The position numbers were made by a program, and so were the translations under genes. The notes beneath the pieces were generated by a model that did no database searches, was not told the origin of the DNA, and saw nothing but the letters and a program-made list of their open reading frames with translations. A stretch of 50,727 bases of DNA from Paramacrobiotus richtersi (lineage: Eukaryota > Tardigrada > Eutardigrada > Parachela > Macrobiotidae): the NCBI GenBank assembly GCA_034698045.1, contig JAQGAU010000040.1, forward strand, positions 1-50,727, read 5' to 3'. The stretch's first letter is position 1, and the number at the start of each line of letters is the position of its first letter. Positions 21,905-34,527 of this stretch are shown one piece after another.

Positions 21905-24223
21905 ATGGAACTCTCTCCCAAACTTTTAGATGATTCTTCGATTCCCGAATGCGATCATCCCATCATTCCTGAATTCCTGGAAAAAGTACTCCGGATTTTT
22001 GGCCTGTTTCCCCGTTCAGTACCATGTAGCAGTCATTATTGCGTAAAGCGGTTTCTGTGCCGATATGGATGGTATTTTTGGGCTGGTTTGCTTGGGTTAG
22101 CTTTAGGTAAGCAAGCTAGACCGATCAGGAACGACGTGCGAGGCGGAAAATTAAATGCAGGGAATACACTTTCAGGTTTTTTGTCGTATTTCGAGCAAGA
22201 AATTAGTATTACAAGTAAAGCATCCAAAGCGTCACATCCCAAAGTACGATATTAGAGCCTATATACTGTACCTATGTAGATTTATTATGGAGCTTGTTTG
22301 CTTTTTTTTCACTGCAACGCTTGGATAGCTATGAATTTAACATAGTTTATTCGGTAACTCATTAGTCACACTTACCGTATTTCTTAGTATTCTGCTTGTA
22401 TGGCATTACAGTCCTCGCAGAACACAGAATATCTCTACGAACGTTCAGCTTTGGTTGTTGTTGTTTAGGGATTGTCACCTTACTCCAGATTGTGGGCTAC
22501 TTTCGTAAATACTTCGATCTCCTCACTGATCTGGAGTTCTTCACCCTCATTGCCTTTGAGTACCGGGTTGTTGTGATGTCGCAGGCACCATATACTATTC
22601 TCTGTATGCTGTTAATCAGCCGATCTCTGGAGCAAGGGATTCATAATTCTAACATATTGCTGAAAGAAACTTTGAACAAAAGTATATTAGGGAGGTTACG
22701 AAAGGTATCCATCATTATTATCTTGTGGTCGGTTTGCTGTATTGTGCTTGGAGTTGTGACAAAGAGTATCCGTACTGTCATGATCGCGGACGAAGGAACA
22801 ACAGACTGGCATACGAAGATCGGCTACTTTACGAACGTTCTCCAGGTGCCGGCTGCAGTTCATGTGGGAGTTTATGGGTTTGGGGCGATTATGTGCAGCT
22901 GCAGTGAATACCTGCCGTTGGCTGTGCTAATGGTACGTACGGTCAAAAAAGCCGAGCCGTTAGGTCGCATGCTCGTAGCTCAAACATTTATGCACAGATG
23001 GACTGCTAGAAGAGTTTTCGTTCTTTGCAAATAGTGGTTCAATGTTCGCAGTTATTTTATAGTAAATGTTAGTGTTTCGCTTTTATCAAGGATGATAAAA
23101 ACTTTTACCTTGGCTTGCCCAGATTTTTACGGTAATTACACGTAATTTTTACGCAGTACTTTACTTTTCAGATTTTAGCAGTTCACTACGGATCGGCGTT
23201 TAACCATCTAGCTAAAACATTAACGAAGGAAACCTCCGCTACCCCAGAGAATTTACGAGCGACATTCGGTACATATTTCCGCTTCGTCAAACACGTGGAA
23301 AAGGTTGGTCGGCTCTTTGGCCCGATACTGCTGATGGTGTGCTTCAGGGATATGATAGCATGGGCCGCCGTGAACGGGACATTGTTACACGTTGAAAAAC
23401 GGAACTGGTCGGTGCGCGGAAATGTCACACGTTCTGCTGATGAGGATGTAAACTATGAGCGCCGGATGGATGTTGTGGTGACGTTGCTGGCGATGGGGGC
23501 GATGATGAATGGGCTCCTGAGAATACTGGTATTTTGCTGGATGCATAATAAGGTACCGGTTAACAAAGCGCTATGCAGTATATTATAAGCCCAGGTGTAC
23601 AATTTGTCAAATGTACAATGGCACGTGAACGACTACTGTCTCTCCTATTTGGTTATTTATAATACACTCCACATGACACTCTGTCCACACAAATTTTTCC
23701 CGGTTCCTGCTACAAGATTTACTTATCGGGTCATAAGTATAACAAAAAACAAATCAAATCCATTTGTTTTAGACGTCGTAATGGTCGTTTACATAGAAAA
23801 AATGTTTGCGTTTGCTGTATATTTTATTGAGGTCACCGTTTGTATTCGAATTCTAGGCACAGAAAGTACACGATTCTTTGCGAACACTGGCCTTTACCAG
23901 CACCGAATCCAACATCATCACCGAATGCCAGAGGATCTCCGGTCATTTGAAAAGCAGCGATGGGGCGTTATCCGTCTGTGGGTTCTTCATCCTGACAAAA
24001 GACTACGTTGTGGCTGTAAGTATCACATTTAGTTCTTTATTCGCAAGTACCTCGTTTTCCAAAGCGTCTGTTGTAGTTTGCAGGCTTGGCCGTTACATAC
24101 TTCATAGTCATTTATCAAACGCGGGACTCCAGGAAAGACATGGAAGAAATGAAAGAGATTTTATCTAAACAAGAACACGTGATTCGCCAGCTGGTTAATG
24201 GCACTGGATTAATCGTTCATTAA
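21905..24223 (+). CDS. Gustatory-receptor-like seven-helix protein A
   Basis: This is a likely ligand-gated chemosensory channel of the insect-type Gr/7tmD class in the plasma membrane. There are five exons: 21905-22106, 22469-22932, 23172-23552, 23857-24015 and 24077-24223. All have GT and AG borders and matching phases, giving 450 residues, within the usual Gr length. The protein has an N-terminal cytosolic stretch (VLRIFGLFP), repeated hydrophobic helices, the block LLTDLEFFTLIAF shared with the next gene, and near the end LAVTYFIVIYQTRDSRKDME. TYxxxxxQ in the last helix is the family signature, with T where F is usual. The exon 2 start at 22469 was chosen because it aligns residue for residue with gene B. 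The first two introns are missing in gene B. AATAAA lies at 24280. A nematode Gur-type receptor is the main alternative. Confidence 0.85.
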
Positions 24224-24279
24224 CAGATTAATCGGCTTTATTGAGCCGTTCCTGTCTCGGCTAGAGATCGAGCCGAATC

Positions 24280-24285
24280 AATAAA
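24280..24285 (+). promoter_or_regulatory. Polyadenylation signal of Gr-like gene A
   Basis: Canonical AATAAA 57 bp after the stop of gene A and about 600 bp before gene B. Confidence 0.55.
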
Positions 24286-24881
24286 TTTGTTTCCGGAGTA
24301 ATCTGCAGAATAGGAAGGGTCATCTTATTCAAAGAGCTGACTTGTTGTTTCAACGAGCTCAGAGAAAATTGTGCAATTTTCTCCTTAAACATCGATAATC
24401 CAGTAAAGATCAACAATCATTGTCATTATGCGATGCTGTGTTCGCGTGCACATACACAGTTTCGCAAATGCGCTCACATACATACAGATTGCCTAGTATG
24501 CGAATTTCCTTCCAGTGCGCAACTGCTTTCCGTCTTTTTAGCTACGGCTTGCCCGAATTTTGAACCTATGAACTCTCGCAGATCTCCCATACGCCGACAA
24601 GGTTATTAAGTAATTACACCCACTGCGTGATGCACATTCCTCTGCAGTTAATTGAGTAAGCCTTTCATACCACAATATGCTACATAGTCATCGGCATTCA
24701 TTCCCCATCGCTTTTCATCTACTGGCATTAAAACACCCATACACAAATTTCTCTTATTAACAACACTTTAAAGTGGCTGATCTACCCGAGTAACGATCGC
24801 ACACCTCTAATGTACCGCACCGACAAAAGCTCCCAATTTTTCCAACCTTTTGTTAAGTTAGCTACAAGACTGAGTATTAGT

Positions 24882-27019
24882 ATGGAAGGACGAAAACTCC
24901 GTTCAAAGTCACAAGATAGCACATCCGAAGATGTATTTTGCACGAGAAACTACACGATTATCCCTTTATCATACATTCGATGGATGCGAATTTTCGGACT
25001 GTTCCCCTATCCGACCGGTTTTGTGCATAACAAAGGGTCACTGACATCGCAAAGCTACCGCGTGCAGCGAACAATGTGGTTGATATGGAGTGTCCTCTTC
25101 TTGATCTGCCTGTTTCTGTTCTTTCTCATGCAAGAGTACGATTACTTCGGACGAGTATCGTCGCTGCTGACAGATTTGGAGTTCTTCACCTTGATCGCGT
25201 TTGATTTCAAATCAGTCATGATTCTACAAGGACCTTACGTGGTACTGTGCATGCTGTTCATCAGCGGCAGTATTCCTCAAATCGTTTTGGACTCGCAGAA
25301 TGCACTGAAAAAATTGTTAAGAAAACGGGATATAATCAAATTACGCAGATACACGATTTTATTGTGTATATCCACAGTTTCCTCAGTTGCTGTTTCCGTC
25401 TTTGCCAAACTGTTGGGGCTGCAAGCCTTAACCAAAGCAAAGTATTTCACGGCAAACGAGACATCGCCCTACTTTTTCGGCCACCTCAACGTGTTCCCCG
25501 AAGTCCACTATGCAACCCATCTCATCGGGATTTTCCTAACCGTCTCCTGTGAACTGCTTCCCTCCACGATGCTTCTCATCTTCCTGTTACATTTCAAAGT
25601 CGGATTTCAGAAGCTCAACCGGAAAGTGGACGAGTGGGCCAAAGGCGAAGCGGACTTTCAAGTCCATCGTTTGAGGAATTTGTTTCGGGTGTACTGTGGA
25701 TTAACGGGGACCGTGAGGAAACTGGGGAGCACGTTTGGACCGCTGATCTTGGTGGGGTGTGTTAAGGATGTGTTTACTTGGGCGGCGTTGAGTGGGACGC
25801 TGCTGCAAGTGGAGAAGGGAGAATGGAGGGAAGTGGAGAGGTTTTCACGGGCGTTGACGTATATTAGGAGTATGGAGATTGTGACGTATGCGTATACCAT
25901 CGTGGGATTGTGTAATATGGTGATAAGGTTGGGGATCTTCCTGATCGTTTATGACAAGGTGAGCATTTACTTCGTACCTTTTTGCATAAAATATAGTTTG
26001 GTCTATTATACTGTATGTTAACCCAGTTTCTCGACATCCACATCACGCGGTACTGTAAAATCCCAAACATTTCCGTTCGTTAACCTGTAGTTAAACAGGA
26101 AGCGAATAGCCGAAGCGGCACAGCTTTTCAGGAAGATTATGAAGACGTGGTGGACTTTAATACAAAAATGTGACCTGTGAGAATTCAAAGACGGATCTGT
26201 TCGGATTATCCCAGAGATTAACTACGTACAGCAGGTAGCGTAATAACTACTTCCTAAGAGAAGGCACTTATCAATCACCAAAAGGATGATTCCGGGCACG
26301 GTAAACTGACCGCAATCCAGCCACATAACTGCCTAGGTTTCAGGAACGTTGATTTCAGCTTATGGCATCAGATCGTTAGCGAAATAACTGGATTATTCCG
26401 CATGGAATCAAAGTTACAGCAAGCGAATCGTAACATTTCCGGTGGATGAAAAATCTGGTTTTCTATCGATAACGCTTCCGTTTTCCAATATCTGTTCATT
26501 GAAATCGTTAATCAAACTTATCCGAAACTGCTGGCTCCCCACAGCGCTTGCGAGTAATTCCATTTTTATATTTATTTAATTAACTATATCTGCTGCCAGT
26601 CGTACATTGCAGCTGATTCGGTAAATTAAAATTAATACTTCATGTTTATTAATTTATCAGGCCCAGTCCATACGGAAGCACATTACCAATATAGCAGCGG
26701 ACAGTGAGGATGAAAATGTTCTAGTGGAGTGTAACCGAATAACCATCCACCTGAGTCCGAGCGATGGTGCTGTTTCGGTGTGCGGTTTATTTGACCTCAC
26801 CTCGGAATATGTTATTGCGGTACGGCCATCAGTCAAACACACGGTGTCGAACGTTGACGTTTGTTTGTGTGCTTACAGTTTATCGGTCTGGCTGTCACAT
26901 ATTTGCTGCTAATCTATCAAACACGCGATTCCCGGAAGGACATGGAGGGAATGAAAGAGACGCTGAAAAGGCAGGAGCTGCTGATTCGTCTGCTCTTGAA
27001 TGCAACAAGACACAGATGA
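24882..27019 (+). CDS. Gustatory-receptor-like seven-helix protein B
   Basis: This is a tandem paralogue of gene A and a likely chemosensory receptor channel. There are three exons: 24882-25958, 26661-26819 and 26879-27019, giving 458 residues. Exon 1 covers what is split into three exons in A. The last two introns (702 and 59 bp) match A in position and phase, and the penultimate exon is 159 bp in both genes. Shared blocks are RIFGLFP, LLTDLEFFTLIAF, a KxGxxFGPxxL motif and the end LAVTYLLLIYQTRDSRKDME, carrying the TYxxxxxQ signature. The start at 24882 (MEGRKLRSKSQDS) is preferred because it best matches the length of A; an in-frame ATG at 24810 would add 24 residues. Helices alternate with basic loops, as expected for this class. 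No damage was seen. Confidence 0.87.
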
Positions 27020-28210
27020 GCTGACAATGATCTTTATTTCTCAGTAGCATGAGCTTCACGTTATGGTTTACAGTAGTTCTCAGTTTATACAGCGTAATGA
27101 AGTTCGTATTGGTTATAACACGTTGTATATTTTTTATCTCCAAGCTGCCTATTTTGCTGATACTGTTAATGCAGAATTTCGGATAAATATCAATGTGAGT
27201 TAATCGACAATGCGACTGGTTACATAGATGGTCAGTCAGTATTCCAGTACTGCAACCTTGAAACGCATATGCTTCGTTTTATTTCGGTGAGCCTGCGCTT
27301 GCTATGACCGAGCCAATTTGCTCGTTTGACACTGACGTTATGTACAGTTAAAATTTGCTGTGTAAACACTTACTTGACTGAAGCTAATTGAAGTGCAATT
27401 AAAATATCGCAATTAAAGGAAAAACAGTTAGAAACAAAAGCGGCTTGTTGTCACGAACGGCCGGTAAGAACAACGAACTGTGTGACGATCGTTGCCCCAG
27501 CCAATGTTAGCGTTAACGTTTGTAAACCATATCAGCTAGGATCGTGCTAGCAGTTTTTCATAATCCGCAAGTTAGGACAACCGATGTCTGTACGATTTGC
27601 GCACCTGTAATATGGTACTTAACCTTGTCAATCAAAGCTGTTAATGCAGGTTTTTTATATTATGCGGAGAGTGGTATAGATCATCGGTACATCAATCAGT
27701 CCCTCTGTAAACCGGAAAACATTTATGTTCAAAGTTTGTAATGATTGTTTGTGGTTACACAATAGAAGAATAGCGCGATGAAATTTTTGAAGTTCGACAA
27801 TGATTAATGGGTAATAAATGATTAAGCGCAGTAAGTGCGCGTGCGTAGACAGCAATCTCAATTTCATGGTATTTAATACACCTTTAACAGTTATACAGTG
27901 GTTTACCTGCGTTATTAAATCACGCCAAACTCCACGAAACAGTACAGACTCCATTAAGAACACACGCTTAACAATGAATTTACAACCTACCTTTCTTTGC
28001 CTAAAGCAAATCAGCAGTTTAACAGCGCAGTAAGAAATTGATCGATATTTTCTGCCGGTGTATAATCTGTGTCACAATGGTTTTAACGATTGTACGTTCA
28101 GTGATACTGCTAAAAATAAACTGCGGCGTAATTGTTTAAAATTCCGGCAACCCAAAATTATCCCTTGATTGGTCGCATTTCCTTATAAGAAATCTGCAGC
28201 TTCCTAAATA
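27020..28210. other. Intergenic between Gr-like gene B and the LRR gene
   Basis: No supported gene. Open frames are short and lack splice borders. A TATA-like CTTATAAG lies about 30 bp before the LRR start codon, too close to be a firm promoter call. Confidence 0.45.
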
Positions 28211-29361
28211 ATGCGGAAAATCGGATTATTTATCATGTATATTTGTTTATTTTCTTATGCAATCCCTGTTGAAGCGCAACAAGACATTATCTATTCCCAT
28301 GGAACCGTCCACGATAACTGCACCACCGTGCGGTACAGCGAAGACCCCAGTATCCCCGTCATCCTAGAATGCGCCGGCAACCTGCAAATCCCCAGCAAAA
28401 TGGTCCGCTTGAACGAGATCCCTCAGTCGGTCGAAGGGATCTTCCTTGGGACCAAACTGCCCGCTTCCATTCCCCCGGAGAAATACACAGAAAATAACAT
28501 CCTCTCCGGCAACTTACCCGCGTTGCCGGAACTGCCGCACTTGATGACCGTTGCCCTGATGCAGTTTAACAACGATAAGAGGTCCCCACGGTTGCCGTTT
28601 ACCAAGTTTTTGATCAATGTCCTGGCTAAGCTCAAGTATCTGTACATTCATAATTCGAAGGTGCTGTTCCTAAATGCGGCGGATTTCCGGGGTTTTGGAT
28701 CATTGGCGCAGTTGGAGCTGAAGCGGTGTCGGATTAGCAGTATCTCCGTGGATGTGTTTCAAGAACTGCAGTATCCCATGACTGTTTTTGAAACGGTCAA
28801 TTCTACGTTGGAGAGATTTGCCGTGTCTGGGAATACGTTCGAAACGCTGGACTGGAGAATATTTGCACCGGTTTCGGCGACATTAAGGGTAAGGAAACAC
28901 AACCAAAATGGGATATTTTAATGCTTCACTGCAGTGGTACGAAAATTAAACGTTTCAGCCGTTTTCACGTAGACCGAATATAATTTAACTCACAACGAAA
29001 TACGAAGATTCTGTTTCTTCTTTTTCAATTGTACAATGTGCAGAGATGCCCATACCAGCGTTTCTGTAATTTATTACACATTTGCATGATCTGTAAACGT
29101 TCGAAGATGTCCACAACAGGGTTAATTTGCTGTACATTTGCATGATTTTTGCAGACGATCGAACTGGATGCCAATCCACAACTATCTCGGATAACAATGA
29201 GCGACGGCGAGCCCTTTACTCTTCTGGGCCTCAGGCTGTTGAATGTCACCGGAACCGATAATCTGACAAGTCTACCCACTGAGGTGTTGATGACGGTCAA
29301 GGATACCGAGGAGATGTATGCTGCGCCAACTATTATATCGGACGTAGTCGTAGTCCAGTGA
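28211..29361 (+). CDS. Secreted leucine-rich-repeat protein
   Basis: This is a likely extracellular binding protein; the ligand is unknown. There are two exons, 28211-28888 (ends before GTAAGG) and 29155-29361 (after TTTTTGCAG), phase 0, giving 294 residues. The N-terminus is a classic signal peptide (KIGLFIMYICLFSYAIPVEA). It is followed by a short cysteine pair (DNCTTVRYSEDPSIPVILEC) like an LRR cap. Several irregular leucine-rich repeats then run from about residue 100: LKYLYIHNSKVLFL, LAQLELKRCRISSISVDVF, LERFAVSGNTFETLDWRIF, and in exon 2 IELDANPQLSRI and LLGLRLLNVTGTDNLTSLP. There is no membrane helix or GPI-type tail; the protein ends SDVVVVQ. It lies between chemoreceptor-type genes, but a functional link is only a guess. 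Confidence 0.75.
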
Positions 29362-29671
29362 ACTGTGAATATAATGAATCTGCAGACACCATAATGCTTT
29401 GTTTCTTGCTGTCCGATAAAATTCGCAGAATTAGCGCGACGAGTAAACGCATTTGCCTTGATTGATCAAAACGCTGTACATACAGATACTTACAAATGCA
29501 CGAATATCAGTAATCGATGCCGTACATTAGAATGCGTATCACAAGTAGGTATGTACATGAGTTTATTGGTGCACAACACACAAATCTGATGCGCTTTATG
29601 TTCTGCAAGAACTTGATTAGCAAGCACACGAATCTATGAAAACAACTGTGTTATCCAATAAAACGTACGCC
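29362..29671. other. Spacer with likely polyadenylation signal of the minus-strand GPCR
   Basis: The LRR gene and the GPCR converge here. The minus strand has AATAAA at 29567-29562, about 105 bp after the GPCR stop. Nothing else was seen. Confidence 0.45.
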
Positions 29672-30737
29672 TTATACTGTGTGCTCCATTGTGTCGACTC
29701 TTGTTGTAGGTTTGACTGATCTTGTCGCTTGTTTCCCCGGCATGACCTTTCCAAGGGTCTGAACAATTTCTTGTTGGTAATCCCTTCCCAAACAAAGTAT
29801 CACCGTCTAAAAATTCCACAAAAGAAAGAATAATAGTCATTCTGTTAAGAGCTTTCCACAAACTTACCGAATTTCCAGAATAGCCCATATAATACACCAA
29901 CCGCATCCATAAGACAGATGGCGGATACTGTATAATCACCCTTAACAGCACCGTATACGCCAGGCACAATGGTAGATAGCATAGCAGCGATACCACGCAT
30001 GAAACAACCAAAACGTTAGCGATGATCTGCCGTTTCTGCTGGACAGCTTCTATTCCTTTACTGGTGCTTCCCTCTTGAACACGACAGCGAGACAATCTCC
30101 GCCAGATACCCGAGCAGAAGATAGCGAAATAACATAGACACGTCCCCGACAACGGGATATACAGTCCAAACACGGTCAAGAATACCGAAAGAAACAGTTG
30201 CTCAGACGGGGAGGACGCTACAATCCCACAACTGGGCCATGGACCCGTTACCCCGATCTTTCCGATATACCCACATCCGAGGAAAAACCCCAAAGCCCAG
30301 TTCGATGCAATCAGCGGAATAAGAAACGCTCTCTTCCTCCATAAACTGTAATGATGGGGGTAGAAGATGGCGTTGACCCGGTTGACGGCCAGTAACAGCG
30401 ATGCGTACTGCGCTGCATGGGGTATCCAGATGACGAAGAAGTAGTAGTAGCGGCACCCGGTGGGACCCAGACGGAAAGCGGGAAAGAAGGCGGTCAGAGC
30501 GGCCGAGGGCAGGATCACGGCGCTGATAAAGGTTTCCAGCAGGATGACGTTGGCGATCAGGGCTTGTGAGCCGCACTGGACGCGCCGGTGGAAAATGGCG
30601 AAGAGGAGAAGGGCGGCGGTGATGGTGCTGAAGAGGGAGAGGATTAGGGACAGGGTGATCCATGCGGTGAAGGCGTTGCTGTACGTTTGCCATACCGAAG
30701 ATGTTGTGGTGTTGATAGTAGTAGTGTTCTGGTACAT
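29672..30737 (-). CDS. Rhodopsin-class-like GPCR, chemoreceptor type (paralogue 1)
   Basis: This seven-helix receptor would signal through G proteins at the cell surface. There are two exons, 30737-29868 (290 codons, ends before GTAAGT) and 29806-29672, with a 61-bp intron, giving 334 residues. The N-terminus is rich in N-glycosylation sites (NTTTINTTTSS). The helix-3 cysteine is in GPTGCRYYYF. The DRY position reads NRV (AVNRVNAIFYPHHY). A loop-2 cysteine is in GPWPSCG, a WRRL motif closes helix 5, and helix 6 carries CYLPLC. The NPxxY region reads GNSTVILCLG and is followed by a short basic tail. These changes from class A consensus recur in the sister gene at 32477, so they are family features rather than damage. 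The ligand is unknown. The gene is head to head with its sister, 1.7 kb apart. Confidence 0.88.
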
Positions 30738-32476
30738 TCTGGCCTGAGCGTCACCGACTCTTTCGCAAAATGTATGGATTTTGTCTAGATCTTGTGCTTA
30801 CAAATCGAGAAACAAATCAGCAGGCGCTCGTGACGTAGGTAGCTTGCAGAAAAACGATAATCTGGAAATCCAAAAGAGAGTGAGCATAGGTGTACCGGAT
30901 CATAAATTTTGGTATACAGTATTTTGGTATTTTGGTATACACTGCGTAACGACGAACCAACGATGAGATTTGGTGAACTCTTTGTTCAAGTAGTCCGTGA
31001 TTATAATGTAACACAACTTTTGTTACGCTACGTTCTTGTGATATCAGGCACACCGTTCTATGTGCACATGATCATGATGATGAATGACATAATACAACGT
31101 TTTCCCACTGCATCGGGTAGGAAATGCATGTGATGTAATCAAAGAGACTGGATGCTGAGATACATTAAACCATGAAACCACCTGTCTGCACCGCTGGGCA
31201 TATTCCCACGATTTCCAAAGCTCTTCGGGAAGTTCCGCTCAATCTAATAATAAAAGTGTCGCTTTCGCGAAATTCTGTGCTGATTTACTCCTGTCCTGTG
31301 ATTTGTAAGAAGAGACCATACTAGATAGCGAATGCAGCGCAGGATCATAAGAACTTGAATGAATTATAATGGGACTGATTATCCCGCTAACATGACGTTA
31401 GGTACATACACATCAAAAGATGTAATTGTGCAGGCTACTGGAGAGCTTCGGGCATGTAAATCGTTATCGCTAGCAACACCATAGCGGTTCGGCTGCTCGT
31501 TAAAACAAGTACAGCTATGATATCGATGTCGCATCAGAGACGAGTGGGTTGCAGTAATTGTGTGTAATGATCTGCTATCATTGAAAGTTCGCTTCCCACA
31601 GGAGAAGATCAATTTTCTGGATCGTTTATCTCCGTTGCTGTTGCGGTCTGCATACTATGTAAATGCAGCATACCTACGCTGTGGAGAAGGGCTTCTTTTC
31701 TTGCGCATGTACAAAAATAGCATAATTATATTACGTTCCACGTATGCTATTGGGTGATCTTCGAATATTTAGGAGGGTTTATGATAGATGAAAAGCACGC
31801 GGCCCAGTCCTCTGCCCTCTTCTTATTAGGTGCTTAGCAGCTTTTTTACGCTTATTACGAAGTGCCCGGTATAAAGTATTGTTTTTTCCTTTGTTAATCA
31901 TGTTTTCTGACCATGTAAGTAAGTAAAAAGGTCAAGAAAAAACAGGTACGATACGGAGACACTCTGTAGCCTTTAGTACCGGTAAACGGTGATATATGGC
32001 CTCGCCAACAAAATCGATGAAATCAGTGAAAGCAATCATTATTAAACGTGGATAGTTTCCGGTTCGAAGGAGCTAGCGAGATAATGAGTGTAAATGTGCC
32101 GCCGCAGTAGGCTAACCTTGCTCTTTCTGACTATTCCTGAATAATGAATGGTGTGATTTATATGTGTAATGTTGACGGTGTCACCTTTAGAGCAGCATAC
32201 CGTAGATTTCACTGGATCTTATATGAATACTTCAGTTGTCCGTTATTCCAAACGATTTACATGTTGATACATCAAAGCGTCAATTCTGCGCAACTACGAT
32301 GTCCGGAAGGGTTACGTTGTTATGTGCTTTGGAAGAAAAAGAAACCACACAGGAAGAATGACGCGACAGTCGTATGATCTCCTGGGTTGTTGATCAAAAT
32401 TACCTGCTGATGTGTTTTCTCCTTCGTTCGCATTGTTAAACCACCATTTCGAGAACATTTGGTTTGACAGAAAAAA
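30738..32476. other. Intergenic between head-to-head GPCR paralogues
   Basis: Both GPCR promoters must lie in or around this 1.7-kb stretch. No gene, no clear repeat and no shared element between the two sides was recognised. Confidence 0.45.
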
Positions 32477-34062
32477 ATGTCGGCGAATATTATCAACGCA
32501 AGCAACTCCAACATCACCGTTTTCCCAGTTTTCGTGATCTACTCCAAATCTTTTACGGTATGGATGGCTATGTCATTGACAGCCTCTTTAATAACCACAA
32601 TCACCGGTACGTTACTTCTTATCGCGATACTCCGTAAAGGTTTCCGGGTTGGATCACAGATTCTGGTGGCTAATTTGATTTTCCTGGAGTTGATTGTTGG
32701 TGCCGTGTTTCTCCCCGTGTCAACTTTAGCATCGTATGTCCCGGAAATGCGCATGGGTGATACAGCGTGCGGGTACTTTTACTTCGCGGCCATTTGGATA
32801 CCGAATGCAGCTCAGTGGGCATCGTTTTTTCTCGCTGTTAACCGAGTGAATGCGATCTATTTTCCGCATCATTATGTGATGTGGAAGAAGAAACGGTTTA
32901 CCGGTGGGGTTATTGTGGTCAACTGGATGATGATGTTTGCGTTGGCGTGTTGCTTTATTGGACGTTTGGGGGCTACAGGTTTGTTCCTTATCTTCGCGTT
33001 TTGGTGAAGAGATTGCAGCTTCCAATATTTTATATTTAAAACAGTCCATCCCAGTGATGACTGAACCGTTAGGTCCAAAACAACTACGCTTCGCTGCTGT
33101 TGAGACCGTAGCAACTCACTGCTTATAGCTTTTCAGTTCTGTTTAACCTTTGATCTCCTGAAACGAGCACGATATACATACGTTGCTAAACCTTGTTTAA
33201 CTAACTACTTGCAAAAACTATGAAAGGTTGCGCATATTTGCGACTCAGAACTGTTCTGTTGCTTTGCTACATTCTCCTCTCATTATACGTCGAAACGACT
33301 GTTTCGCTGTCAGTTTCCGAATCATAACGTGCGTACTTTTTTGCCAAAAGCTTTTAATATGACTTGGTGCTGTAAGAAAAAAGCTCAGCTGAAGCAAGAA
33401 TTCCACAAATTCCACAGTAGATTGCTATAATCCATCCAGAACTTGCTAGGTTTCTTCTGTTTTTAGGCCCGTGGCCGACTTGTGGTGTCCTACCAGGACC
33501 TTCAACTATTCAGCTGGGGACAGCTCTGACCACAGTTGGCTTATACGTCCCTTTAGCCGGAACTTGCTGCTGCTACGTAATGCTCTTCGTTAGGGTCATG
33601 TGGCGCCGCCTACGACAGCGCCATTTACAAACCGCGGCTCCTGTTGTTTCGAAATCAACTCAGGAGCGTCGATCCCTTATGGCCAGCGTGCTGATTAGTA
33701 GTTGTATCGTGTCGGTGGTCTGCTTTCTCCCAATGTGTATCACCACTACTTTCTTTGTGCATCTGTTTGCAATGTACCCACCGTTGCTGTTATGGGTTAA
33801 GCTGATGTATTACATGGGATATGCGGGCAATTCGGTAAGGTGCGCTTTATGTTGATTGTATTACTGTTTTGCCTAAAAAGTCGCTTTGTTGCAGGTGGTA
33901 ATGCTGGCGTTAGGAAAGGAATTCCGCAATCAGTTACGGTTTTCTTTACCGTTTTCCGTGTCGCGTAACCGCCAAATTCATGGTATAAACTTTTTAATCA
34001 GCATTACTGTCCGATCAGGAAATGGACCCGCAGATAACGGCGATTTTTCGACCGCCTTGTAA
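32477..34062 (+). CDS. Rhodopsin-class-like GPCR, chemoreceptor type (paralogue 2)
   Basis: Sister of the minus-strand GPCR upstream. There are three exons, 32477-32978, 33467-33834 and 33895-34062, giving 345 residues. The first two exons together make exactly 290 codons, as in the sister's single first exon. The last intron (60 bp) sits at the same GNS codon in both. Motifs are NASNSNIT glycosylation sites, GDTACGYFYF, NRVNAIYFPHHY in place of DRY, GPWPTCG, MWRRLRQR, CFLPMC and GNSVVMLALG. The 488-bp first intron, at ATG|GPWP, is absent from the sister. The last about 40 residues, and the sequence after the stop, are homologous to a block near 43 kb inside the gene array that follows. The tail is therefore shared with a duplicated segment and may be recent or variable. 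Confidence 0.84.
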
Positions 34063-34527
34063 TAACTAGGTCCGCTTGATGTAAATCGTTGCAATTGCGT
34101 AAACATTTTCGGTTGGTGAATAAAAAATGTGGCGGATTGCTGAACAGTGCAATTTGCACTCAGCAATGACAGGCTGATACGTATGCTTTGGTTTTCGACA
34201 CGATTAGATCTTATGGCAGCGCGCTTAAAAACATGTATCAAACGCGTACAGTACTTTGGTATATGAGCGGTGCAAATCTGTAATAATTCATTGAACAGCC
34301 GCAACACTTGACAAAAAGTAACATCACGAGATGAGAATGCCATAAAAGCGCAAAAGAAGTTGCTTACAATGACCAGACGACCCAGTTTTCCTTAGTGAAT
34401 TCGTTATACAAAACATGAGAAAGTGACAGTTCGAGTACCATACAGAAAGTCTAAGCCTCAACGCAAGAAAATCAACATCTTGAGTTGCAGCGGTAATGCG
34501 ATACGATTTGCGAATAAAATACGATAT

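Noticed and set aside
30202..30693. Second minus-strand frame of 163 codons
   Set aside because: Shifted-frame shadow of the GPCR exon; the receptor frame carries all the motifs.
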